NCBI GenBank assembly: GCA_949878535.1
Contig: CATLAS010000076.1
Span: forward strand, 1-5,671
Length of the DNA stretch: 5,671 nucleotides
Direction: 5' to 3'
DNA from: an uncultured Eubacteriales bacterium
Lineage (GTDB): Bacteria > Bacillota > Clostridia > Oscillospirales > CAG-272
Below, in pieces: positions 1-5,591 of the stretch (the stretch's first letter is position 1; each line of letters begins with the position of its first letter). The position numbers and the translations under genes are program-made. The notes beneath the pieces were generated by a model. That model was given only the letters and a program-made list of their open reading frames with translations, did no database searches and was not told the DNA's origin.

Positions 1-62
1 TGTTCAGCATCTGCAAGGGAAGAACCACCGAATTTTACGATTTTCACAGGACCTGCGTTCAT
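1..62 (-). CDS. aspartate kinase (aspartokinase), N-terminal fragment
   Basis: The reverse strand from the ATG at 60-62 reads MNAGPVKIVKFGGSSLADAE and runs off the window at position 1, so only 20 codons are visible. The KFGGSSLAD segment is the N-terminal signature of the amino-acid-kinase fold in aspartokinases, where the Lys and the Gly-Gly-Ser-Ser loop contact ATP and aspartate. The family phosphorylates aspartate to 4-phosphoaspartate, the first step toward lysine, threonine, methionine and diaminopimelate. The start is supported by a GGAG ribosome-binding site at 72-75, nine bases upstream, and by a consensus promoter at 99-127. The gene is divergent from the SPOCS/LysM gene. Regulatory ACT domains would lie outside the window, so the isozyme class (lysC, dapG or thrD type) cannot be decided. 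The family call is fairly secure despite the short fragment. Confidence 0.82.
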   Translation of the reverse strand, partial: MNAGPVKIVKFGGSSLADAE

Positions 63-98
63 AGTATATAACTCCATATTCTTTAATGTATCATTACT

Positions 99-127
99 AT
101 TATATGAATTTTGCCGTGTAAAGTCAA
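99..127 (-). promoter_or_regulatory. sigma-A type promoter of the aspartokinase gene
   Basis: On the minus strand there is TTGACT (122-127), a 17-base spacer (105-121) and a perfect TATAAT (99-104). This is near consensus for the housekeeping sigma factor. Transcription would start near 91-93, giving a leader of about 30 bases that holds the GGAG ribosome-binding site at 72-75. So short a leader leaves no room for a lysine riboswitch between this promoter and the start codon. Confidence 0.8.
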
Positions 128-165
128 TATGCAAATCCTACGGAAAGAGACAAGGTTCTACAGCT

Positions 166-195
166 TTTACTGTGACTTTAGGGGAAGTATAGAAT
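166..195 (+). promoter_or_regulatory. candidate promoter of the SPOCS/LysM gene
   Basis: TTTACT at 166-171 and TATAGA at 188-193 are separated by 16 bases; TAGAAT at 190-195 would give 18. This is a passable sigma-A pattern about 65 bases upstream of the start codon. A sporulation gene would be expected to use sigma-E. A CATATATA string at 221-228 is vaguely like a sigma-E or sigma-K -10 element, but I see no good matching -35. Either assignment is tentative. Confidence 0.3.
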
Positions 196-260
196 TCAGT
201 CATGGAAGTGGTACACGCTGCATATATATCCTTTGAAGAATTTGATCGGAGGTATTGTAT

Positions 261-1802
261 ATGGACAAACCGGGACTTTTGAAAAGCGGGGAGGCGATTT
301 TGTATTCCTCTCAATATGATTTACCCGTCACCGGAGAGGGCGGCGGGGAGTACACAATGCCGGATTATTATCCGGAGATTCGACGGCTGGTAAGCGTCAG
401 TGCGAGAGCACTGCCGGATTCCAAATTCCTTTCCGGAAATTTGCTGGAATTTGGAGGCACAATTGCTTTTTCTATTTTGTATATCGGAGACGATGGCAGT
501 CTTGTATGTGTGCCTTATGCCTGCGAATACAGCGGTAACAGTCAGCTTCCGTCTGAACCGCAAGGCGGCGGTGCAGCCATTCATGTAGAAACAGTGGCGG
601 AATCGCCCCAGTGTAGAGTGCTTGCACCACGCAGCGTATCGCTGAAAACAAGACTTCGTACTCGCATTATGGCGGATGAAGCAAACGTATATTCCTGCCG
701 TGCTGCAGACACAGACGGGGAGCGGGCAAATGCGCAGGATCTTGCTACGCTGGAAATGCTTCCGGATGTGATCCATACAGTAAAGCGGGGATATACCACT
801 GCTACAGGATCTGTATCGGGAGAACTGCGCGAGCGTACGGGGACGAAACCCATATCCTGTGACGGAACGGTAAATATCACAGACGTAACTGCTAAAAAAG
901 ATGCTGTACAGGTGAAAGGGGATATTTGCATCCATTGCCTGGCGCTGGCGCCGGATGGGCTGTATACCGTTTTGCGGGGATGCATTCCTTTTGAAGAAAT
1001 GATGCCTGCCGAAGGTGCGGAAGAAGGAGATTCTGTGACGGCATGGGGCCGGGTTGCATCCGTATCTGTTCAGGCGGATGAAGAAACTGGTGTGATCCAT
1101 GTAGACGCGGAGTATGACCTCAATGCTTTGTGGTCCAGAACTATGGATGTGCCGGTAACAAAAGACATATATTCCACAGAATATGATTTGGAGGCGAAGC
1201 ACAGCGACTATAGCGTGCTGAGTCAGTTGTGCTGCACAAACTGTGCGTTGAGCCTGAATGGAAGCGGACAGCGGCAGTCGAATACAGGAGCGAATGATTA
1301 TCTTATTGATATGTGTGCGCAGCCGGTGATAGAAAAGGTGGAGTGCAAGGATCATAAAATTTTGTTCAGCGGAAACTGCAGTGTGAAAGCACTGATTGCG
1401 TCCGAAGGGGATGTGATCAGTGAGGAATTTACCCTTCCCATTAAATATGAGCTGCGGGCGCAGGAGGACGCGGCGCCGCAGGATATTGTGTGGCAGACGA
1501 TTTGTAATGTGACAGACACATCCGGCAGACTGGACGGAAATCAGGTTCATGCTGCAGTGGAACTTGCCATTGCTGCATATGCGGTAAAGAAAACCCAGTG
1601 CAGTCCTGTGACTGAAGCGATTTTGGATAAATATGCGAAGCGGGATACGGATGCGTCCTGCATTCGGATTTGTTTTCCGCAGCCGGGGCAGCAGGTTTGG
1701 GATATAGCCAAGCGATGCAGTGCCAACGGAGCGGAAGTGGAGCGGATAAATAAAACACAGCGGGATGCTGTGTGTGACGGAAAACCGCTGATAATAAAAT
1801 AA
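261..1802 (+). CDS. SPOCS (DUF3794) and LysM domain protein, SipL-like spore morphogenesis protein
   Basis: A 513-residue protein. The ATG at 261 is chosen because GGAGG at 248-252 lies eight bases upstream; the in-frame TTG at 255 is too close to it. Three regions resemble SPOCS/DUF3794 beta-rich modules: about residues 34-98 (around PDYYPEIRRLVSVSARAL and the ILYIGDDG strand), 166-260 (MLPDVIHTVKRGY through the strand rich in Val and Ile) and 352-410 (QPVIEKVECKDHKILFSG). The C-terminus, about 467-513, is a LysM-like module (QPGQQVWDIAKRC, then VERINK, ending GKPLIIK). This architecture and length match SipL-type proteins of Clostridia. In Clostridioides difficile SipL binds the coat ATPase SpoIVA through its LysM domain and is needed for coat localisation around the forespore. 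There is no signal peptide or membrane segment, which fits a mother-cell cytosolic protein. The gene stands alone, divergent from aspartokinase and followed by its own terminator. Family assignment is firm; SipL orthology rather than a SPOCS paralogue is inferred. Confidence 0.85.
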   Translation: MDKPGLLKSGEAILYSSQYDLPVTGEGGGEYTMPDYYPEIRRLVSVSARALPDSKFLSGNLLEFGGTIAFSILYIGDDGSLVCVPYACEYSGNSQLPSEPQGGGAAIHVETVAESPQCRVLAPRSVSLKTRLRTRIMADEANVYSCRAADTDGERANAQDLATLEMLPDVIHTVKRGYTTATGSVSGELRERTGTKPISCDGTVNITDVTAKKDAVQVKGDICIHCLALAPDGLYTVLRGCIPFEEMMPAEGAEEGDSVTAWGRVASVSVQADEETGVIHVDAEYDLNALWSRTMDVPVTKDIYSTEYDLEAKHSDYSVLSQLCCTNCALSLNGSGQRQSNTGANDYLIDMCAQPVIEKVECKDHKILFSGNCSVKALIASEGDVISEEFTLPIKYELRAQEDAAPQDIVWQTICNVTDTSGRLDGNQVHAAVELAIAAYAVKKTQCSPVTEAILDKYAKRDTDASCIRICFPQPGQQVWDIAKRCSANGAEVERINKTQRDAVCDGKPLIIK

Positions 1803-1812
1803 GGGTAGGAGG

Positions 1813-1845
1813 AAAACGGCGTCTTTGAACAGAGGCGCCGTTTTT
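1813..1845 (+). terminator. intrinsic terminator after the SPOCS/LysM gene
   Basis: The AAAA at 1813-1816 and the segment 1817-1826 (CGGCGTCTTT) pair with 1831-1840 (AGAGGCGCCG) and the T run at 1841-1845, closing a GAAC loop at 1827-1830. There are two G-T wobbles in the upper stem. The five T residues complete a classical Rho-independent terminator, 10 bases after the stop codon. The A-rich left side makes it potentially bidirectional. Confidence 0.88.
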
Positions 1846-1926
1846 CAATGTGGCTAAGCATTTTAAGTTCTCTTGTGCTGGAGGCGTTTCACGGTTTCGA
1901 GGAAGTTGCCGCACAGATCCCAATTT

Positions 1927-2090
1927 TTAAGGCCCCCTTGTGCAAAGGGGGCTGTCAGCGGAGCATCGCGATGCTGACTGGGGGATTGTAGTAAGATCGT
2001 TTTGCAGGGAGAGAAAATTGGCAAATTCATTTGACAATCCCTCCGTCATGCCTACGGCATGCCACCTCCCTTTGCACAAGGGAGGCTTAA
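1927..2090. mobile_element. MITE-like inverted-repeat element, copy 1
   Basis: A non-coding element of about 164 bp. The left end has the hairpin CCCCCTTGTGCAAAGGGGG, then a GTCAGC/GCTGAC stem, and ends in GGGGGATTGT at 1979-1988. The right end begins ACAATCCCTCCG, has a CATGCC/GGCATG stem, then the hairpin CTCCCTTTGCACAAGGGAG, and finishes GGCTTAA. The two ends of about 55 bp are imperfect inverted repeats of each other around an unrelated A/T-richer core of about 45 bases. TTAA flanks it on both sides (1927-1930 and 2087-2090), either as part of the terminus or as a target duplication. No transposase is present, so movement would depend on a helper in trans. The mobile-element interpretation rests on structure and copy number, not on a named family. 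Confidence 0.7.
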
Positions 2091-2264
2091 AGCGCTTGGT
2101 GAGGCTTGCAGCATGCCACCTCCTTTTGCACAAGGGAGGCTTAAAGCGCTTGGTGGGGACTGCGGCATGTTACCTCCTCTTGTGCATAGGGAGACATAAA
2201 TCGAGTAAAAGGGCTCCATGTGAGGGTTCCATAGAGGGCTCCCATGCAGATCATAGCATTCAAA
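1931..2264. repeat. 334-bp tandem unit, copy 1
   Basis: The order is MITE-like element (to about 2090), two 54-bp right-end units from 2057 and 2111, a degenerate third unit from 2165, and a unique tail. The tail runs from the CATAAATCGAGTAAAA motif near 2196 to the CATTCAAA just before copy 2. The left flank of this copy carries TTAA at 1927-1930, which copies 2 and 3 lack, so copy 1 most likely retains the original insertion junction. Confidence 0.9.
2057..2196. repeat. 54-bp direct repeats, first cluster
   Basis: Units begin at 2057, 2111 and 2165 (GCATGCCACC, GCATGCCACC, GCATGTTACC). Each unit contains the CTCCCTTTGCACAAGGGAG hairpin of the element's right end plus a linker of about 25 bases including AAGCGCTT and GGTGAGGCTTGC. 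The third unit is degenerate, and its hairpin core reads TTGTGCAT, the opposite orientation. The corresponding cluster in the next 334-bp copy starts at 2391, 2445 and 2499. Confidence 0.85.
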
Positions 2265-2424
2265 GGCCCCCTTGTGCAAAGGGGGCTGCCAGCGGAGCAT
2301 CGCGATGCTGACTGGGGGATTGTAGTAAGATCGTTTTGCAGGAAGAGAAAATTGGGAAATTTATTTGACAATCCCTCCGTCATGCCTACGGCATGCCACC
2401 TCCCTTTGCACAAGGGAGGCTTGA
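2263..2424. mobile_element. MITE-like inverted-repeat element, copy 2
   Basis: Same structure as the copy at 1927-2090, at an offset of 334 bp. The left stem begins GCCAGC instead of GTCAGC, which weakens one pair (A-C). The left flank is CAAA rather than TTAA, and the right flank is TTGA. Those junctions indicate that this copy arose by duplication of the 334-bp unit and not by an independent insertion. Confidence 0.65.
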
Positions 2425-2598
2425 GGCGTTTGGTGAGGCTTGCAGCATGCCACCTCCTTTTGCACAAGGGAGGCTTAAAGCGCTTGGTGGGGACTGCGGC
2501 ATGTTACCTCCTCTTGTGCATAGGGAGACATAAATCGAGTAAAAGGGCCCCATGTGAGGGTTCCATAGAGAGCTCCTATGCAGATCATAGCATTCAAA
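2265..2598. repeat. 334-bp tandem unit, copy 2
   Basis: Same length and order as copy 1, with about ten substitutions. One cluster changes the linker CTTAAAGCGCTTGG to CTTGAGGCGTTTGG in the first 54-bp unit. That same variant linker occurs in the third copy, which suggests copies 2 and 3 are closer to each other or have exchanged sequence by gene conversion. Confidence 0.9.
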
Positions 2599-2758
2599 GG
2601 CCCCCTTGTGCAAAGGGGGCTGTCAGCGGAGCATCGCGATGCTGACTGGGGGATTGTAGCAAGATCATTTGGCAGGGAGAGAAAATTGGGAAATTCATTT
2701 GACAATCCCTCCGTCATGCCTACGGCATGCCACCTCCCTTTGCACAAGGGAGGCTTGA
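2597..2758. mobile_element. MITE-like inverted-repeat element, copy 3
   Basis: Third copy in register with the 334-bp period, left hairpin at 2601-2619. The core differs at a few bases (for example GTAGCAAGATCATTTGG). Flanks are AAA on the left and TTGAGG on the right, again consistent with duplication in place. Confidence 0.65.
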
Positions 2759-2920
2759 GGCGTTTGGCGAGGCTTGCGGTATGCCACCACCCTTTATACA
2801 AGGGAGGTTTGAGGCGTTTGGCGAGGCTTGCGGCATGCCCCTCCCTTTGCACAAGGGAGGCTTAAAGCGCTTGGTGAGGCTTGCGGTATGCCATCTCTCT
2901 TTACACAAGAAAGACTTTTA
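2599..2920. repeat. 334-bp tandem unit, copy 3 (partial, diverged distal part)
   Basis: The MITE-like part and first 54-bp unit are conserved to about 2778. After that the usual tail is replaced by additional 54-bp units starting at 2779, 2833 and 2886. The unit at 2833 is 53 bp long through loss of one A in GCCACCTCC. The last unit is degenerate and fades out near 2920. The tail motif CATAAATCGAG is absent here. Confidence 0.85.
2725..2920. repeat. 54-bp direct repeats, expanded cluster
   Basis: Units begin at 2725, 2779, 2833 and 2886, spaced 54, 54 and 53 bp. The linker is mostly the GAGGCGTTTGGCGAGGCTTGCGG variant family. The second unit has ATACAAGGGAGG and the fourth has TACACAAGAAAG, so the hairpins decay toward the distal end. 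This cluster holds one unit more than the earlier ones. Because 54 is divisible by three, it reads open in several frames, but that is a consequence of the repeat. Confidence 0.85.
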
Positions 2921-3044
2921 ACATTTGAATCCTATGGCATGCATCTCCTGGGAAGTCGGTGCAGCAAATTTCTTCACCGGGGAGACTAAATATGTTTTAT
3001 TAAACAAAACAACATATCTGCGTAGAATATTCACAGAAAATTTA

Positions 3045-3073
3045 TTGTATTTTCCGGGATTTTGCGGTATCAT
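3045..3073 (+). promoter_or_regulatory. candidate promoter of the three-gene operon
   Basis: TTGTAT at 3045-3050 and TATCAT at 3068-3073 are separated by 17 bases and lie about 30 bases before the start codon at 3102. The -10 matches consensus at five of six positions and the -35 at three. The surrounding sequence (about 2990-3090) is A/T-rich, unlike the adjacent repeat block. It is the best-placed candidate, not a strong one. Confidence 0.4.
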
Positions 3074-3101
3074 AATTTATAAAAGCAGAAAGGAGCAGCA
3101 T

Positions 3102-4043
3102 ATGTTTGGATATGTTCGTCCTTATGTACCGGATCTGCGGGTTCGGGAACATGAATTGTACCGTGCAGTTTACTGCGGACTGTGTCAATCTATGGGAAAG
3201 CATACAGGCTGCGCTTCTTCCTTTACGCTTAGTTATGACTTTGTTTTTCTTGCCGCTGTGCGTATGGTTTTGGAACAGGTATCTTATAGTGCGTGTCCCC
3301 GTCGCTGCGGTGCGCATCCTTTGAAAAAGCGGGCGATTTTGCAGGATAACACTGCTTTAGAGTACTGCGCGCGTGCTGCCGCTTTGCTGACGGAAGCAAA
3401 AATTGCAGACGATATACAGGACTCGAAGGGGCTGGCGTTACGTTCGCGTATGCTGCATCCCGCTGCGAAAAGAATGTGCAAAAAGGCATTTCCGGACGGA
3501 GATAGTCCTGCGGACGCAGTTTGGCAAGCGCTTGCACGGTTACACGCATTGGAGCAGGCGGCATGTCCTTCTCTTGACGATACTGCCGACTGCTTTGGTG
3601 CGCTTCTTTCTGACGTGTTCTCTTGGGGATTGACCGGCGCCGCGCAGAAAATTGCTGCACAGGTCGGATTGGCTGCGGGGCGGTTTGTTTATGTGTTAGA
3701 CGCAGCGGACGATCGGGAGCAGGATCAGAAAAACGGAAATTACAATCCACTGAATATTGCACCGATTGATCCTGCTGCTTTGTCTGTGGCGGTGCGGCTG
3801 GATTTATCTAAATTGGAAGCTGCTGTGAATCTGATGGATTTTACAGGACGCAGCGAGTTACAGGGAATCATTGAGAATATTTTGTACAAGGGTATGCCGC
3901 TGGAGGCGGATCGAGTGTTTTTAGGAAAACCTCGCGGATATAACTTAGCAGACCCTGTAAAAGAAAATACGGACGGGGCTTTTGCAGCCGCTCCGAAAAA
4001 GAATCAGGAATTTAATCAGGAAAGGCATGGTTCATCCATATGA
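3102..4043 (+). CDS. DUF5685 family protein
   Basis: A 313-residue protein. The ATG at 3102 is chosen because AAGGAG (3090-3095) lies six bases upstream and the sequence [20 protein letters not shown] is the expected beginning of this family; in-frame codons further upstream show no family similarity. Visible motifs: YCGLCQSMG with a CxxC pair (Cys25, Cys28), a further CPRRC (Cys65, Cys69), an Asp-rich KIADDIQD (Asp103, 104, 107), [12 protein letters not shown] near 162-173, and [18 protein letters not shown] (Asp200, 203, 204, 208). Most of the protein appears alpha-helical and soluble, with no signal peptide. Two spaced Asp-rich helices are reminiscent of metal-binding all-helical enzymes, but no activity is known to me for the family. 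The polar C-terminus (about 285-313) looks disordered. It overlaps the next gene by four bases (ATGA), so the two are translationally coupled. Family membership is likely; function is unknown. Confidence 0.8.
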   Translation: MFGYVRPYVPDLRVREHELYRAVYCGLCQSMGKHTGCASSFTLSYDFVFLAAVRMVLEQVSYSACPRRCGAHPLKKRAILQDNTALEYCARAAALLTEAKIADDIQDSKGLALRSRMLHPAAKRMCKKAFPDGDSPADAVWQALARLHALEQAACPSLDDTADCFGALLSDVFSWGLTGAAQKIAAQVGLAAGRFVYVLDAADDREQDQKNGNYNPLNIAPIDPAALSVAVRLDLSKLEAAVNLMDFTGRSELQGIIENILYKGMPLEADRVFLGKPRGYNLADPVKENTDGAFAAAPKKNQEFNQERHGSSI

Positions 4044-4657
4044 CAGATCCCTATAAGGTTCTCGGTGTTTCCCGGGAAGCGACAGATGACGAGATCAAAA
4101 AAGCATACAGGGAGCTTGCGCGAAAGTACCATCCAGATAATTATACCGACACGAATCTTGCAGAACTGGCTGAAGAAAAAATGAAAGAGATCAACGAGGC
4201 GTATGATCAGATTCAGTCGGAACGTTCCGGAAAGGGCGGCGGTTCTTCTTCCTATTCAGGCACAAATTACGGCAGTGGGACTACCAGTGACAGCCGATAT
4301 GTGGAGATTCGGAATCTAATCAATCAGCGCCGTTATTCTGAAGCGGAGCTTCGGCTGGACGCAATGTCTGTTGCAGACCGCAATGCGGAATGGAACTTTT
4401 TAAAAGGCTGCGTTCTGGCGCAGCGTGGGCATTTTTATGATGCGCAGCGGTTTATTGAAACGGCGTGCTATATGGATCCAAACAATGCGGAATATCATAA
4501 TGTGCGCGCGCAGATGTCGAGTCGTGCCGGCGGATTTGGCGGTGCCTACAATACTCGAAATACGGGAGACAATGATCTGTGCTCCATTTGTGCAACGCTT
4601 TGGTGTTTGGATTCTTGCTGCGAATGTATGGGCGGCGACTGTATCCGCTGCTGCTGA
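4040..4657 (+). CDS. J-domain (DnaJ-like) protein with TPR-like region and cysteine-rich tail
   Basis: A 205-residue protein. Residues 3-62 form a J domain ([21 protein letters not shown], then [10 protein letters not shown] and INEAYDQI) with the catalytic HPD at 31-33, which in this family stimulates the ATPase of an Hsp70/DnaK partner. A Gly/Ser-rich linker follows (63-83). Residues 86-158 look like paired TPR-type helices ([20 protein letters not shown], then [20 protein letters not shown] and [11 protein letters not shown]). The last 25 residues carry nine cysteines (181, 184, 189, 193, 194, 196, 201, 204, 205). The DnaJ zinc-finger repeats and C-terminal substrate domains are absent, so this is a specialised type III J protein and not the housekeeping DnaJ. 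The start overlaps the upstream stop (ATGA), with an AGGAAAGG stretch about 14 bases upstream. The neighbouring membrane protein suggests a membrane-proximal role, which is inference. Confidence 0.9.
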   Translation: MTDPYKVLGVSREATDDEIKKAYRELARKYHPDNYTDTNLAELAEEKMKEINEAYDQIQSERSGKGGGSSSYSGTNYGSGTTSDSRYVEIRNLINQRRYSEAELRLDAMSVADRNAEWNFLKGCVLAQRGHFYDAQRFIETACYMDPNNAEYHNVRAQMSSRAGGFGGAYNTRNTGDNDLCSICATLWCLDSCCECMGGDCIRCC

Positions 4658-4672
4658 ATGAAAGGCGGACAT

Positions 4673-5212
4673 ATGGAAAATCATACTTCCGGATTTAAGC
4701 AGACAAAGCGTCTTGCGGTGTGCGCGATTCTTTCCGGGCTTAGCTTAGCGGTTCTGTATGTGGGCGCCCTCAGCGGAATTTTTGATTTGTGCGCAGTGAT
4801 TGTAGGCGCTCTGTGCACTGCATTTACAGTTTTGGAAATCGGCGGGATTTACCCGTGGCTGACTGGGGCTGTGACCGGTGTTTTATGTATCCTTCTTCTG
4901 CCGGATAAATTTGTAGCATTGGAATATATTGCGCTGGGCGGGTTGTATCCTATACTGAAATCTTTTTTGGAGCGTATCGGGAAAATTCCGTCTTGGATAT
5001 TGAAACTTGTGTATTTTAACTGTGCATTGACTGTATGCGTTCTCGTATCGGCGTTTGTGCTGCATTCAAAGGAATTTGCATCGGCCGCATGGTTTGTAAT
5101 ATACGGTGCCGGTAATGTGTTTTTTATAATTTACGACGTAGCGCTGACCTCATTTATTTCTGTATATGTTTTGCGGTTGCGAAAACGGCTGAAAATCAAG
5201 GGACTAAAATAA
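4673..5212 (+). CDS. small polytopic membrane protein of unknown function
   Basis: A 179-residue hydrophobic protein from the ATG at 4673, which has AAAGGCGG at 4661-4668 just upstream. An alternative ATG at 4658 would add MKGGH and touch the preceding TGA, but it has no ribosome-binding site. Likely membrane segments are about residues 13-33, 36-56, 61-77, 80-97, 108-131 and 138-166. The N-terminus (TKRLAVCAILSGLSLAVLYVG) and the LLPDKFVALEYIALGGLYPILKSFLER stretch (shown here across residues 75-101) resemble a conserved family of uncharacterised Clostridia membrane proteins. The six-helix layout is also loosely similar to S components of ECF vitamin transporters, but I see no substrate motif. 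A basic C-terminus (RLRKRLKIKG) is probably cytoplasmic by the positive-inside rule. It is the last gene of the operon, ending 15 bases before a terminator. Confidence 0.75.
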   Translation: MENHTSGFKQTKRLAVCAILSGLSLAVLYVGALSGIFDLCAVIVGALCTAFTVLEIGGIYPWLTGAVTGVLCILLLPDKFVALEYIALGGLYPILKSFLERIGKIPSWILKLVYFNCALTVCVLVSAFVLHSKEFASAAWFVIYGAGNVFFIIYDVALTSFISVYVLRLRKRLKIKGLK

Positions 5213-5226
5213 AATGAAAGTATGGA

Positions 5227-5259
5227 AAGTCTCCCCTGTGCAGGGGAGACTTGATTTTT
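5227..5259 (+). terminator. intrinsic terminator of the three-gene operon
   Basis: AAGTCTCCCCTG (5227-5238) is perfectly complementary to CAGGGGAGACTT (5241-5252), realistically forming a 9-10 bp stem with a TGTGCA-type loop, followed by GATTTTTA. It lies 15 bases beyond the stop codon of the membrane protein gene. The stem and loop resemble the hairpin of the nearby repeat family. Confidence 0.87.
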
Positions 5260-5375
5260 ATGGTATAAAAGTTCTATGGTGGCGTTTTTTGCCGTCTTAA
5301 AGTATGTACGTTAGTTCTCCTGTAAGGAAGGTTGGAGAGGCAATCTCTTAGGGCGTGTCAGCGAAGCACATATAT

Positions 5376-5532
5376 TTAAGGCCCCCTTTGCACAAGGGGG
5401 GCTGCCGGCGGAGCCGGCTGGGGGGGTGTAATGCTATCATTATGGAGGAAACGTAAATCAGCAACGTACACAAAAACAATCCCTCCGACACGGCCCGCGC
5501 CGTGCCACCTCCCTTTACACAAGGGAGGCTTA
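5376..5532. mobile_element. MITE-like inverted-repeat element, diverged copy 4
   Basis: About 157 bp with the same plan as the copies at 1927-2758. TTAA is at 5376-5379, followed by the left hairpin CCCCCTTTGCACAAGGGGG, a GCCGGC/GCCGGC stem and GGGGGGGTGTAATG. A core of about 50 bases follows that is unrelated to the other copies apart from A/T content, then ACAATCCCTCCGACACGG, a CACGGC/GCCGTG stem, and CTCCCTTTACACAAGGGAG, ending GGCTTA. Compared with copy 1, two stems have changed sequence while staying paired, and the left hairpin core is in the opposite orientation. It lies about 115 bases downstream of the operon terminator; 5260-5375 holds nothing recognisable except a GTCAGCGAAGC fragment near 5357 that resembles part of the repeat. 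Confidence 0.75.
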
Positions 5533-5591
5533 GTCGGGTGGGTAGTTTGCGCAGCTTTCCATTCCTTTGCTGTGAGGCATAAATCGGGTGA
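5533..5591. repeat. diverged remnant of the 334-bp unit tail
   Basis: The segment GAGGCATAAATCGGGTGAAA (about 5573-5592) matches GAGACATAAATCGAGTAAAA (about 2192-2211) at all but a few positions. It sits at the same place relative to the element, after the right end and before the next left end. The composite arrangement seen in the 1-kb block is therefore present here too, in a shorter form without extra 54-bp units: 214 bp from one left end to the next. Confidence 0.6.

Larger units (their letters stand above)
1927..2920. repeat. nested tandem repeat block (334-bp units containing MITE-like elements and 54-bp sub-repeats)
   Basis: This stretch holds no convincing gene. The same GGCCCCCTTGTGC left end occurs at 1931, 2265 and 2599, exactly 334 bp apart. 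Aligning 1931-2264 with 2265-2598 by eye shows about ten substitutions and no indels; the third copy follows the pattern to about 2778 and then diverges into extra 54-bp units. Short open frames occur on both strands, but 334 is not a multiple of three, so each copy shifts frame. No ribosome-binding sites or recognisable protein families are seen. Low divergence with perfect spacing points to recent unequal recombination or replication slippage. The bases between the terminator and the block (1846-1926), and those after it up to the next promoter (2921-3044), contain nothing I can name. Confidence 0.93.

Noticed and set aside
221..228. CATATATA as a sigma-E or sigma-K -10 element
   Set aside because: There is no suitable -35 at the right distance and the string is low-complexity, so it is mentioned only as a weak alternative.
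321..1550. Long open frame on the minus strand opposite the SPOCS/LysM gene
   Set aside because: It is a shadow of a well-supported coding sequence, with no ribosome-binding site or recognisable domain, and a composition rich in His, Arg and Cys typical of an antisense frame.
1846..1926. Possible decayed repeat unit (CTTGTGCTGGAGGCGTTTCACGG region)
   Set aside because: Only short stretches resemble the 54-bp unit and no hairpin can be formed, so the match may be chance.
2057..2920. Possible CRISPR array from regularly spaced palindromic repeats
   Set aside because: The 54-bp units are repeated along their whole length with no unique spacers, and no cas genes are present.
1940..2921. Many short open reading frames on both strands inside the repeat block, some giving 18-residue peptide repeats
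   Set aside because: They follow from 54 being divisible by three in a stop-poor repeat. The 334-bp period shifts frame between copies, no ribosome-binding sites precede them, and the peptides are low-complexity with no recognisable family.
2925..3101. N-terminal extension of the DUF5685 gene to an upstream ATG
   Set aside because: The extension covers the repeat margin and the likely promoter, lacks a ribosome-binding site, and the ATG at 3102 has a good one and begins with the expected family N-terminus.
4658..4672. Start of the membrane protein at the ATG adjoining the preceding stop codon
   Set aside because: No Shine-Dalgarno sequence precedes it, whereas AAAGGCGG precedes the ATG at 4673; coupling by the TGAATG junction keeps it as an alternative.
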